DNA of 7,073 bases, from assembly GCA_947458895.1 (NCBI GenBank), contig CANHBY010000063.1, positions 1 to 7,073 of the forward strand, given 5' to 3'. The position numbers and the translations under genes are program-made. Source of the DNA: Burkholderiales bacterium. GTDB taxonomy: Bacteria > Pseudomonadota > Gammaproteobacteria > Burkholderiales > Burkholderiaceae_C. Shown here one piece after another: positions 1 through 6,590 of this stretch. The stretch's first letter is position 1, and each line of letters begins with the position of its first letter. Under the pieces are notes generated by a model. The model saw only the letters and a list, made by a program, of their open reading frames with translations. It had not been told where the DNA came from and searched no databases.

Positions 1-148
1 CAGCACGGTCGAGGATGGCAGTGAGCGCGCGAGCCATCCAGGAAGACAGGATGGGCATGCCGGGTGTCTGGGAGGCCGTTGCGGCTTGTTCAGCAGCCCG
101 CCTAGAAGACGACTCCGTGTAGGGTATGACGTATTCCTTAGGTACCAT
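1..148 (-). CDS. Unrecognised protein, 5' end only (runs off left edge)
   Basis: A minus-strand frame is open from the window edge up to a stop at 179-181. Its first ATG is at 146-148, and a GGGAG ribosome binding site (plus-strand 155-159) sits 6 bases upstream, which is why I chose this start. The visible 49 residues begin MVPKEYVIPYTESSS and continue into a Ser/Ala/Arg-rich stretch, then a more hydrophobic segment near residues 31-47 (MPILSSWMARALTAILDR). A second in-frame ATG at 56-58 lacks a ribosome binding site. I do not recognise the family. The Ser/Ala/Gln-rich N-terminus looks like a disordered leader before a folded domain. It lies downstream of hprK on the same strand but 387 bases away, so it probably has its own promoter. 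It could be a chance frame; the ribosome binding site is the main support. Confidence 0.45.
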   Translation of the reverse strand, partial: MVPKEYVIPYTESSSRRAAEQAATASQTPGMPILSSWMARALTAILDRA

Positions 149-507
149 GTGCAGCTCCCAGAAAATTTTTTGTATCGTCTACAAGCGCCTCAGGCCCTGC
201 GCAGACGTTGTCCCTATCAATAACTTCCTTTGAATCACCGCGGAGGTTGTCAGCCTCTTTTCAACTCGTCACTCACAACAACCTTGGGCCCAGTGTAGGA
301 GGCATGACTCCCTCACCACACCTCCTTGCTTCACCTAAGTGATTACCGCAAACCCGGGGTGGCATCAAGAGCCCGAAAACACGGCAAAGCCAAGCGCACC
401 AAGGGCTGGCAGCCTGATAGCTTTGATCAAAAAGGGGCGGCAGCAAGCGACCAACCCGGAGAGGCAAGGGTATTCACTGACCCACTCAACCGGTGGGGGG
501 CTGGGCC
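149..507. other. Non-coding stretch between hprK and the left-edge gene
   Basis: I see no convincing gene here. The open frames on both strands (for example plus-strand 326-511 and 339-587, minus-strand 273-467) give low-complexity Pro/Arg-rich proteins with no family resemblance and no good ribosome binding site. The part at 160-240 is more AT-rich than the flanks, with a run of six T at 165-171, as expected of a promoter region for the minus-strand gene starting at 148, but I could not pick a -35/-10 pair with good spacing. No tRNA-like cloverleaf was seen. A small CCCAC/GTGGG hairpin lies at 481-497. Confidence 0.5.
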
Positions 508-539
508 CTGAGACCCGCGCCCTCGCGGGCCGCGCTCAG
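508..539 (-). terminator. GC-rich hairpin at the end of hprK
   Basis: CTGAG (508-512) pairs with CTCAG (535-539), and inside it CCCGCG (514-519) pairs with CGCGGG (524-529) around a 4-base loop, with an asymmetric bulge between the two stems. The hairpin overlaps the TGA that ends the full-length hprK frame (536-538), the usual place for a transcription end. No T-run follows on the minus strand, so it is not a textbook intrinsic terminator. It may act as an mRNA 3' end stabiliser or assist Rho-dependent termination. Confidence 0.45.
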
Positions 540-604
540 GACGCGCGGCTCATCGCCTTGGTGTGCCGCTCGATGAACTCGCGGTAGGTATCGATACCGC
601 GCAA
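536..604 (-). other. hprK: Stranded C-terminal tail of hprK beyond the in-frame stop
   Basis: Read on the minus strand in the hprK frame, the codons after the TAG at 605-607 translate as LRGIDTYREFIERH followed by TKAMSRAS and a TGA at 536-538. In related betaproteobacterial HprK proteins the segment AAVRN-x-IL is followed by Gln and then LRGIDTY (family knowledge from memory), so this is the native C-terminus kept in frame. With the TAG counted as one residue, the total is 316 residues, close to the usual HprK length of about 310-320. The tail has no start codon or ribosome binding site of its own, so it can be made only if the stop is read through, suppressed, or is not real. Confidence 0.8.
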
Positions 605-1486
605 CTACAAAATGGTGTTGCGCACAGCGGCCTCCACCAGCACAGCCAAATTGCGGCCGGCATCCACGGCAATCACGACCTTGCGCACAGGGATATCGAG
701 GATTTCTTCATACAAGGGGTCGTAAGGGACGCGCTCGAATTCCTTCTCGAGGGTTTCCTTGCGTACCAAGTGAACGATCAGCTTGAGCCGCATTTTGCGG
801 CGCACGGCCGTTTCACCGAAGATCGCCTTGATGTCGAGCAGGCCAATACCGCGCACCTCGAGCAAGTTTTGCAGCAGCTCAGGGCAGCGACCCTCGAGCA
901 CCGTTTGGGACACCCGGAAAAGGTCAACAGCATCATCCGCCACGAGGCCATGCCCGCGAGAGATGAGCTCCAGGCCCAATTCACTTTTACCCAAGCCCGA
1001 CTCGCCCGTGAGCAACACACCCAGGCCGAGAATGTCCATGAACACGCCGTGCCGTGTGGTGCGCTCAGCAAAGAGCTGCGCCAAATAGCCCCGAACCACG
1101 TCAATGACCTGGCCGGCGGACTCTCGAGTCACGAACAGGGGGATTTCGGCCCGGTCACACAGCGCCACCAATCGCTCCGGCACGGGCTGATTGTCTGCCA
1201 CGATGACCATCGGGGGCTCCAGCGTCACGATGCGCTGGATTCGCCGCTCCTGGTCTTCAGCGGTGGAAGCGGAAAGATAAGCCACCTCACGAGCGCCCAC
1301 GATCTGCACCCGGTAGGGATGGATGTAATTCAGGTATCCCACCAAATCAGCCGCTGAGCGTGCCCGGCGCACAGCGCCATCATCGAACCGCCTCTCAGGG
1401 TGTGCATGGCCAGCAACCCACTCCCAGTGAAGCGTGGGCCGATGCGCCTCAAACAGCGCCTCAGCGCTGATGACGGTGGGCTTCAC
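605..1486 (-). CDS. hprK: HPr kinase/phosphorylase, ended early by an amber stop
   Basis: Bifunctional enzyme that phosphorylates a serine of the phosphocarrier protein HPr using ATP or pyrophosphate and also removes that phosphate; cytoplasmic, normally hexameric. Residues 1-135 form the variable N-terminal domain. The kinase domain follows, with RHGVFMDI around His146, the P-loop GESGLGKS (161-168), [11 protein letters not shown] (178-187) and the HprK signature [11 protein letters not shown] (209-219). The start is a GTG at 1484-1486 with no clear ribosome binding site; it gives the expected [13 protein letters not shown] N-terminus and lies 31 bases after ptsN, so the two genes are probably co-transcribed and perhaps translationally coupled. 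The product as read is 293 residues because of a TAG at 605-607. The remaining 22 codons of the conserved tail persist downstream. In known HprK structures the C-terminal helix takes part in subunit and HPr contacts (established for Gram-positive homologues), so the short form may be impaired. Family assignment is certain; functionality is not. Confidence 0.95.
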   Translation of the reverse strand: MKPTVISAEALFEAHRPTLHWEWVAGHAHPERRFDDGAVRRARSAADLVGYLNYIHPYRVQIVGAREVAYLSASTAEDQERRIQRIVTLEPPMVIVADNQPVPERLVALCDRAEIPLFVTRESAGQVIDVVRGYLAQLFAERTTRHGVFMDILGLGVLLTGESGLGKSELGLELISRGHGLVADDAVDLFRVSQTVLEGRCPELLQNLLEVRGIGLLDIKAIFGETAVRRKMRLKLIVHLVRKETLEKEFERVPYDPLYEEILDIPVRKVVIAVDAGRNLAVLVEAAVRNTIL

Positions 1487-1517
1487 AGACGGCAGTGCAA
1501 GAGACGGGCCCCTGCGC

Positions 1518-1988
1518 TCATGCCACAGACTTCAAGGGCGCCCAGTTGGAAATGAGCTCATGCACTTTGGCGGCGGTGGCCTCGGTCTTGAGCCGCTCGC
1601 GCAACTCGCGGTCACTGAGCATTTCGGCAATCTCCGAGAGAATCTCGAGGTGGCGCTGTGTGGCGGCTTCGGGCACCAGCAGAAAAATCATGAGGCTCAC
1701 TGGCTCATCATCAGGCGCATCGAAAGCGATCGGCGCCTGAACCCGCAGCACTGCTGCCAAGGGGTTTTTCAGGCCCTTGATGCGGCCGTGGGGAATGGCC
1801 ACGCCATGCCCAAGGCCCGTAGAGCCCAGTCGCTCACGGGCAAAGAGGTTATCGGTGACGGTGGGACGTGCCACCGCATGCTGGTTTTCGAACAGCAGCC
1901 CAGCGTGCTCAAAGGCGCGCTTTTTACTGGTGGCATCGACATCCACCAGCACATTACTGACGGGCAAAATGGCAGCTAGACGGTTCAT
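1518..1988 (-). CDS. ptsN: PTS IIA-like nitrogen regulatory protein EIIANtr
   Basis: Last acceptor of the nitrogen phosphotransferase chain (PtsP, then NPr or HPr, then PtsN). It works as a regulator rather than in sugar uptake; in other bacteria it controls potassium transport, sigma-54-linked genes and stress responses. The 156 residues form one PTS EIIA type-2 domain. The phosphorylatable histidine is His67 in [10 protein letters not shown]; the conserved PDDEPVSL and [21 protein letters not shown] segments follow. I chose the ATG at 1986-1988 because it yields the usual MNRLAAILP start and has a weak GGA 6 bases upstream; a GTG at 2019-2021 would add 11 residues. It lies 31 bases before hprK and 222 bases after hpf. 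I found no convincing promoter in that 222-base gap, so it may be read from the hpf promoter. Confidence 0.95.
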   Translation of the reverse strand: MNRLAAILPVSNVLVDVDATSKKRAFEHAGLLFENQHAVARPTVTDNLFARERLGSTGLGHGVAIPHGRIKGLKNPLAAVLRVQAPIAFDAPDDEPVSLMIFLLVPEAATQRHLEILSEIAEMLSDRELRERLKTEATAAKVHELISNWAPLKSVA

Positions 1989-2160
1989 CAGCGATCCAGG
2001 TGAGGCGAATCCACGTGACACGCGGGGCCACTCATCACTTCATCAAAAATTCCAAGACAACCGGCTGGTATGAAACCGCCGCGCGATCTTTGGATTGTGC
2101 ACCTACCGCCGCCGACCCACAACGATGCTTTTTAGAAAATGAACCCACCACACCACAACC

Positions 2161-2196
2161 GTGGGGTGAGACAAACCCGCAGGCCGCCCACCCCAC
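2161..2196 (-). terminator. Inverted repeat just after hpf, possible attenuator
   Basis: GTGGGGTG (2161-2168) and CACCCCAC (2189-2196) form a perfect 8-base inverted repeat around a 20-base loop. It starts 15 bases after the hpf stop on the minus strand. The T-rich stretch TTCATTTTCT comes only about 20 bases later, so this is not a classical intrinsic terminator. It could reduce transcription from hpf into ptsN or protect the hpf mRNA 3' end. The remainder of the 1989-2210 gap shows no gene. Confidence 0.3.
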
Positions 2197-2210
2197 TGCC
2201 GCAAACATTC

Positions 2211-2552
2211 TCAGTCGATTTCAGTGGTCATGCGCTTGACGGCTTGATGGTGGTGATCTTGCAGCTTGTCCTTGTGGCGGCAGACTTGGCGATCCAGCTT
2301 GTCCATGAGCTGATCAATGGCCGCATACAAATCTTCGTGACTATTTTCCACAAAAATGTCTTTGCCTTTGACATGCAGGGTGACTTCAGCCTTTTGACGT
2401 CTTTCTTTCTCCCTCATGTTGACCACCGAGAGCAGTACGTTCACATCGACCACTTGGTCAAAATGACGAATAATTCGCTCTAGCTTTGTGAGTACATACT
2501 CTCGCAGAGAGGGAGTCACATCAAGGTGATGGCCACTGATAGTCAAGTTCAT
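2211..2552 (-). CDS. hpf: Ribosome hibernation promoting factor (short form, HPF/RaiA family)
   Basis: Small protein that binds the decoding region of the 30S subunit in resting cells, blocks mRNA and tRNA binding and favours 100S ribosome dimers. The 113 residues match the S30AE/sigma-54 modulation family: [20 protein letters not shown] at the start, the helix [15 protein letters not shown] (residues 23-37), a strand with [16 protein letters not shown], then [30 protein letters not shown]. It is slightly longer than E. coli Hpf (95 residues) because of a His/Lys-rich tail, and it lacks the C-terminal dimerisation domain of long HPF. The ATG at 2550-2552 has an excellent AAGGAG ribosome binding site. 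It is the first gene of the hpf-ptsN-hprK cluster. In many proteobacteria this family follows rpoN; here it is divergent from tal and rpoN is not in view. Confidence 0.95.
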   Translation of the reverse strand: MNLTISGHHLDVTPSLREYVLTKLERIIRHFDQVVDVNVLLSVVNMREKERRQKAEVTLHVKGKDIFVENSHEDLYAAIDQLMDKLDRQVCRHKDKLQDHHHQAVKRMTTEID

Positions 2553-2558
2553 AGGGAA

Positions 2559-2564
2559 CTCCTT
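2559..2564 (-). promoter_or_regulatory. Ribosome binding site of hpf
   Basis: AAGGAG on the minus strand, 6 bases before the hpf ATG. It is the strongest Shine-Dalgarno match seen for any gene in the window and fixes the hpf start. Confidence 0.85.
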
Positions 2565-2637
2565 TTACAGGGGTGAAAGCGTCAACAATGAGAAGATTGA
2601 CACCGTGGATTCCAGGGTATCAACCTTGCGCCCCCGT

Positions 2638-2653
2638 GGCAAGCGGGCCTCCA
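2638..2653 (-). promoter_or_regulatory. Possible sigma-54 promoter for hpf
   Basis: The minus strand reads TGGAGGCCCGCTTGCC. It keeps the invariant -24 TGG and -12 TTGC of the sigma-54 consensus with the exact 8-base separation (GG and GC 10 bases apart). The CACG after TGG and the base after TTGC do not match. It would start transcription around 2627, giving a leader of about 75 bases before hpf. The link between PTSNtr genes and RpoN makes the position plausible, but a match of this quality can arise by chance in GC-rich DNA. No good sigma-70 pair was found upstream of hpf. Confidence 0.2.
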
Positions 2654-2703
2654 ACTTTGATCAATCAAGTGGGGTATGTTGCCCAAGAGTCAGCACTTTT
2701 GGG

Positions 2704-2725
2704 GGGGCGCCCCTGGTTTTCCAGG
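2704..2725. repeat. Two adjacent short palindromes in the hpf/tal intergenic region
   Basis: GGGGCGCCCC (2704-2713) is a perfect 10-base palindrome within a G7 run. It overlaps by two bases CCTGG-TTTT-CCAGG (2712-2725), a 5-base stem with a tetraloop. The pair lies immediately upstream of the candidate tal -35 at 2731. It could be a regulator-binding site or a DNA or RNA hairpin; I cannot assign a regulator. Confidence 0.3.
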
Positions 2726-2730
2726 CGGCT

Positions 2731-2759
2731 TTGCCTTATCGCAAGCGCTCGGGTTTAAT
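2731..2759 (+). promoter_or_regulatory. Candidate sigma-70 promoter for tal-pgi
   Basis: TTGCCT (2731-2736; 4 of 6 to TTGACA), a 17-base spacer, then TTTAAT (2754-2759; 5 of 6 to TATAAT). The predicted transcription start is near 2766, giving a leader of about 41 bases before the tal ATG at 2807. This is the best -35/-10 pair I found in the window. Confidence 0.5.
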
Positions 2760-2806
2760 CTGGCCATGATGTGCCTTCGAGCAAGCCACTCACTCGCCGA
2801 CCTGAA

Positions 2807-3760
2807 ATGAACCAACTCGAACAACTGAAACAATTCACCACCGTGGTGGCTGACACCGGCAACTTCAAGCAACTGGCCGCCTTTACCCCGCGCGATGCCA
2901 CCACCAACCCGTCATTGATCCTGAAGGCGGTTCAGCAGGCGGATTACGCGCCGCTTCTCCAGGAAACCGTGGCCAGACATCCGCATGAGCCGCTGGATTC
3001 GTTGGTCGATCACGTGCTGGTGCGCTTTGGGATGGAAATCCTGAAGGTGGTGCCCGGCCGGGTTTCAACCGAGGTCGATGCGCGGCTCAGCTTCGATATT
3101 GCGGCCACGGTGGCCCGCGCGCGCCGGCTCATGTCGCTTTACAACGATGAGGGGGTGTCCAACGACCGGGTGCTGATCAAGCTGGCGGCCACCTGGGAAG
3201 GAATACAAGCCGCACGCATTTTGGAACACGAGGGCATTCACTGCAATCTGACGCTGCTGTTTTCGCTGTGCCAGGCAGTGGCCTGTGGTGACGCCGGGGT
3301 GCGGCTGATTTCGCCTTTCGTGGGGCGTATTTATGACTGGTACAAAAAGGCTGCTGGAGCCGGCTGGGACGAAGCCGCGCACCACGGCGCCAACGACCCC
3401 GGCGTGAGGTCGGTATCGCAGATTTACACCTACTACAAGAAATTCGACATCGGCACCGAGATCATGGGCGCGAGCTTTCGCAACCTTGGCCAGATCCGGG
3501 CTTTGGCTGGGTGCGATTTGCTCACCATCAGCCCAGAGCTGCTGGCCCAGCTTCAACAGACGGAGGAGCCCCTGGTTCGCGCGCTGTCGGCGGAGCAATC
3601 AGGCCAGGCGCCCCTGCACGCCATCACCTACAACGAGGCGAGCTTTAGATACGCCCTGAATGATGACGCCATGGCCACCGAGAAGCTCTCCGAGGGCATT
3701 CGCGCCTTTGCTGTAGACGCCGCCAAACTAGATCGCTTGATCGTGGCCTCGAAGGGTTGA
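2807..3760 (+). CDS. tal: Transaldolase
   Basis: Moves a dihydroxyacetone unit from sedoheptulose-7-phosphate to glyceraldehyde-3-phosphate, giving erythrose-4-phosphate and fructose-6-phosphate, in the non-oxidative pentose phosphate pathway; cytoplasmic. The 317 residues match the classical TalB-like length. Visible motifs are [10 protein letters not shown] with the catalytic Asp16, [10 protein letters not shown] (30-39), [14 protein letters not shown] with Glu89, and [12 protein letters not shown] with the Schiff-base Lys125; then [18 protein letters not shown] and IMGASFRN, all typical. I chose the ATG at 2807 because it gives the usual [18 protein letters not shown] start; a GTG at 2771 would add 12 unconserved residues and lie almost at the predicted transcript start. 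The ribosome binding site is weak. pgi starts 4 bases after the stop, so the two are one operon, and fructose-6-phosphate made here is a substrate for Pgi. Confidence 0.97.
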   Translation: MNQLEQLKQFTTVVADTGNFKQLAAFTPRDATTNPSLILKAVQQADYAPLLQETVARHPHEPLDSLVDHVLVRFGMEILKVVPGRVSTEVDARLSFDIAATVARARRLMSLYNDEGVSNDRVLIKLAATWEGIQAARILEHEGIHCNLTLLFSLCQAVACGDAGVRLISPFVGRIYDWYKKAAGAGWDEAAHHGANDPGVRSVSQIYTYYKKFDIGTEIMGASFRNLGQIRALAGCDLLTISPELLAQLQQTEEPLVRALSAEQSGQAPLHAITYNEASFRYALNDDAMATEKLSEGIRAFAVDAAKLDRLIVASKG

Positions 3761-3764
3761 GCGC

Positions 3765-5369
3765 ATGAGCCTGCGCCCTGTGCCGCCTCGCTGCGATGAG
3801 ACGCCTGCCTGGGCCGCTTTGGCGGGCCACTACCAGGCCCATGGGCGTGGCTTCGATCTGCGTGAAGCCTTTGCTCGAGACCCCCAACGCTTTGAATCGC
3901 TGAGCGTTGAGGCCGGCAGTATTTTTGCCGACCTGTCCAAAAACTGGCTGGATGCAGCCACCCTTCGCTGCTTGCTGGACTTGGCCGATCAATGCGGCAT
4001 CCAACAACGTCGACAGTCCTTGATGAACGGTGAAGTGCTCAATACCACCGAGGGGCGAGCAGCTTTGCACACCGCACTTCGTGCGCCTCGGGGGCAAGGC
4101 CCTTTCAGTGCCGAGGTTCATGCGGTGCTGGATGCCATGCTCGAGTTCGTGGAGGGAGTTCGCCAGGCAGGGCGCATACGCCATGTGGTGAACATCGGCA
4201 TTGGAGGCAGCGACCTCGGACCTCAAATGGCGGTGCCTGCGCTGCAGGCCTTCACGCACCCAGATTTGACCCTGCATTTCATCTCCAACGTCGATGCCCA
4301 CGACATCACCCACTTGCTGCGCAGGCTGTCTCCTCATGACACGCTGTTTGTGGTGGCCAGCAAGACCTTCACGACGCAAGAGACCATGGCCAATGCGCAC
4401 GCTGCCAAGGCATGGTTCAAAGCCCAGGGTGGGCGCGACATTGGCGCGCATTTCGTGGCCACCACGACCAACGTCGCGGCCGCAGCGGACTTCGGTATTC
4501 GCACCACCTTCGGCTTTTGGGACTGGGTGGGTGGGCGTTACTCGCTGTGGAGCGCCATTGGCCTGCCCATCGCCCTAGCGATTGGAGCCCAGCATTTCCG
4601 TGATCTGCTGGCCGGCGCCCATGCGATGGATCAGCACTTCGCCCACACGCCCTTGAAGCGCAACCTGCCCATACTGCTGGGCTTGCTGGACATTTGGTAT
4701 CGTAATTTTCACCACCTGAGCAGCCGCAATGTGGCGCCTTATTACCAAGGCCTGGGCCGCCTGCCGGCTTACCTGCAGCAGCTCGAAATGGAGAGCAATG
4801 GCAAGTCGGTGAATCTCCGTGGCGAGCCATTGGAGTTTGCGACCAGCCCCGTGATTTGGGGCGAGCCTGGCACCAACGGGCAACACGCTTACTTCCAGAT
4901 GCTGCACCAGGGCACCGATGTGATCCCGGTGGAATTCATTCTGGTGAAAACGCCGTTTCACGACCTGGTGGAGTCTCATGCCAAGCTGCTGGCCAATGGC
5001 TTGGCACAAGCGCAGGCGCTCATGCTGGGCAAAAACACCGATGAGGCACGCAAGGAGACGCCCCCCACGGCGTCTCCCAACATCGACCCTGTGACACTGG
5101 CACACCACCGCACCTTCCGCGGCAACCGCCCCAGCACCACCCTCGTGTTGGACGCCCTCACGCCCCACAGCCTCGGCCAACTGCTGGCCCTTTATGAACA
5201 CCGTGTGTTTGTCAGCGGTGCCATTTGGGGAATCAACAGCTTTGACCAGTGGGGGGTAGAGCTCGGCAAGGCGATGTGCAGCAAGCTGCTGCCCCGATTT
5301 CAAACCGGTGAAATGACCGGCCTGGATGCTTCGACCGCGGGATTGTTGCGGCGGTTGATCTCCGAGTGA
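3765..5369 (+). CDS. pgi: Glucose-6-phosphate isomerase
   Basis: Interconverts glucose-6-phosphate and fructose-6-phosphate in glycolysis and gluconeogenesis; cytoplasmic, usually a dimer. The 534 residues are near the usual bacterial length (E. coli 549). Both family signatures are present: DWVGGRYSLWSAIG (253-266) and the C-terminal one from Gly485 to Lys502 containing SFDQWGVELGK. Catalytic residues by family alignment are Glu343 in MESNGK, His381 in MLHQGT and Lys502. NIGIGGSDLGP and ASKTFTTQETMANA, which bind the sugar phosphate, are also clear. The ATG lies 4 bases after the tal stop, with AAGGG inside the end of tal as a possible ribosome binding site, implying co-transcription and probably translational coupling. 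The gene ends only 9 bases from the end of the convergent amidohydrolase, leaving no room for a terminator between them. Confidence 0.98.
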   Translation: MSLRPVPPRCDETPAWAALAGHYQAHGRGFDLREAFARDPQRFESLSVEAGSIFADLSKNWLDAATLRCLLDLADQCGIQQRRQSLMNGEVLNTTEGRAALHTALRAPRGQGPFSAEVHAVLDAMLEFVEGVRQAGRIRHVVNIGIGGSDLGPQMAVPALQAFTHPDLTLHFISNVDAHDITHLLRRLSPHDTLFVVASKTFTTQETMANAHAAKAWFKAQGGRDIGAHFVATTTNVAAAADFGIRTTFGFWDWVGGRYSLWSAIGLPIALAIGAQHFRDLLAGAHAMDQHFAHTPLKRNLPILLGLLDIWYRNFHHLSSRNVAPYYQGLGRLPAYLQQLEMESNGKSVNLRGEPLEFATSPVIWGEPGTNGQHAYFQMLHQGTDVIPVEFILVKTPFHDLVESHAKLLANGLAQAQALMLGKNTDEARKETPPTASPNIDPVTLAHHRTFRGNRPSTTLVLDALTPHSLGQLLALYEHRVFVSGAIWGINSFDQWGVELGKAMCSKLLPRFQTGEMTGLDASTAGLLRRLISE

Positions 5370-5378
5370 AAGATTGCG

Positions 5379-6569
5379 TCAGCGGCCTGCAAACCAGGCA
5401 CGTACCAGCTTCACCCAAAGCGTGGCACCCACTGGAATCAACTCGTCGTTGAAGTCATAGCTGGGGTTGTGCAGCATGCAGGGCCCCATGCCATGGCCGG
5501 CTTCTCTGTGGCTGCCGTCGCCATTGCCGATCAAGAAATAGGCCCCAGGCTTTTCGAGCAGAAAGTAGCTGAAGTCTTCAGCGCCCATGGTGGGCTCGAA
5601 TTCATGAACTTTGTCGGGGCCTACCCAGTCGATCATCACTTGCCGCGCGAAGGCGGTCTCTTCGGCGTGGTTGATGGTGGGCGGGTAGTTGCGGTGGAAC
5701 GAGAACTCTGCGCAGAGGTTGAAGGCGGCACACAGGTTTTCAGTGATTTCACGCATGCGCTGCTCGATCAGATCGAGCACCTCCAGGGTGAATGTGCGCA
5801 CAGTGCCGCACATTTCGACGGTGTCTGGAATCACGTTGGTGGCTTCGCCAGCGTGGATCATCGTGACGGAAATAACCCCTGCGTCGATCGGGCGCATGTT
5901 ACGGGTCAGGATAGTTTGGTAGGCCTGCACCAGTTGGCACGCCACCGGCACGGGGTCGATGCCGTTGTGGGGCATGGCAGCGTGCGCCCCCTTGCCGCGT
6001 AACGTGATGCGAAATTCATTGCTGCTGGCGAAGCACGGGCCGCTCTTGATGGCGAACTCGCCCACCGCCATGCCAGGCCAGTTGTGAGCACCAAAAATAG
6101 CCTCGACAGGGAACTGCTGAAACAGCCCCTGCTGGATCATCTCGCGGGCGCCACCCCCGCCCTCTTCGGCCGGTTGAAACACCAGGATCACGCGGCCATC
6201 GAAATCACGCTCTGCAGCCATATGCTTAGCCGCAGCCAACAGCATGGCGGTGTGGCCGTCGTGGCCACAAGCATGCATGCGGCCAGGGTGCTGGCTGGCG
6301 TGGCTGAAGGTGTTGTGCTCTGTCATGGGCAGCGCGTCGATGTCTGCGCGCAGCGCGAGCGAGCGTGGGCTGGTGCCGCCCTGAATCACGCCCACCACGC
6401 CGGTGGTGGCCAACCCCCGGTGCACTTCAATGCCCCACTCGGTGAGTTGACGGGCAATGACGTCGGCCGTGCGTACTTCTTGAAAGCACAACTCAGGATG
6501 GGCGTGAAGATCGCGCCGCAAGACGCTCATTTGCGGCGCATCGGCCTCGATGGATTCAATCAGCGACAT
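5379..6569 (-). CDS. M20D-family metal-dependent amidohydrolase (hippurate hydrolase-like)
   Basis: Predicted to hydrolyse an N-acyl amino acid amide such as hippurate (benzoylglycine), or a related aminoacyl/indoleacetyl conjugate, with a metal centre; cytoplasmic, since no signal peptide is seen. The 396 residues fit the family. The N-terminal segment has LRRDLHAHPELCFQE (17-31) and LALRADIDALPM (71-82). Metal and catalytic residues are in MHACGHDGHTAML (Cys101, His103), QPAEEGGGGA (Glu135, Glu136), AHNWP (His162) and MLHNPSYDFND (His367). The dimerisation lid is roughly 186-300 with RGKGAHAAMPHNGIDP. The ATG at 6567-6569 has GGGAG about 7 bases upstream. It follows the lyase-like gene by 21 bases and is probably co-transcribed with it. 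The exact substrate cannot be read from sequence, because hippurate hydrolases, N-acyl-amino-acid amidohydrolases and IAA-amino-acid hydrolases share all these motifs, so I give no gene symbol. Confidence 0.92.
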   Translation of the reverse strand: MSLIESIEADAPQMSVLRRDLHAHPELCFQEVRTADVIARQLTEWGIEVHRGLATTGVVGVIQGGTSPRSLALRADIDALPMTEHNTFSHASQHPGRMHACGHDGHTAMLLAAAKHMAAERDFDGRVILVFQPAEEGGGGAREMIQQGLFQQFPVEAIFGAHNWPGMAVGEFAIKSGPCFASSNEFRITLRGKGAHAAMPHNGIDPVPVACQLVQAYQTILTRNMRPIDAGVISVTMIHAGEATNVIPDTVEMCGTVRTFTLEVLDLIEQRMREITENLCAAFNLCAEFSFHRNYPPTINHAEETAFARQVMIDWVGPDKVHEFEPTMGAEDFSYFLLEKPGAYFLIGNGDGSHREAGHGMGPCMLHNPSYDFNDELIPVGATLWVKLVRAWFAGR

Positions 6570-6590
6570 GCGAGTCTCCCGAAGAGGTGA

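Noticed and set aside
304..342. Tiny plus-strand frame with AGGAGG before its ATG (12 codons)
   Set aside because: The ribosome binding site is only 1 base from the ATG, the peptide is 12 residues, and there is no promoter or conserved partner gene next to it.
421..431. Palindrome TTTGATCAAA at 422-431; the 10-mer CTTTGATCAA recurs at 2655-2664
   Set aside because: Considered as a regulator site such as FNR/ANR (TTGAT-N4-ATCAA), but the spacing is wrong at both places. Two copies of a 10-mer in 7 kb with no shared context are weak evidence.
424..445. T-run after a C-rich stretch on the minus strand, possible hprK terminator
   Set aside because: No stem-loop precedes the T-run directly, and it is about 100 bases past the hprK end; the hairpin at 508-539 is the better candidate.
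563..1357. Long plus-strand open frame of 264 codons opposite hprK
   Set aside because: It is the antisense of hprK, His/Gln-rich, with no family resemblance; the minus-strand protein has all HprK motifs.
2019..2021. GTG as alternative ptsN start, adding 11 residues
   Set aside because: The extension is not part of the usual EIIANtr N-terminus, and the ATG at 1986-1988 gives the expected MNRLAAILP.
2771..2773. GTG as alternative tal start, adding 12 residues
   Set aside because: It lies about 5 bases after the predicted transcription start, and the added residues are not conserved; the ATG at 2807 gives the family start.
3645..4451. Minus-strand open frame of 268 codons across the tal/pgi junction, and a similar one at 4575-5303
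   Set aside because: Both are shadows of tal and pgi in GC-rich DNA; their translations have no recognisable domain, while the plus-strand proteins carry complete catalytic motifs.
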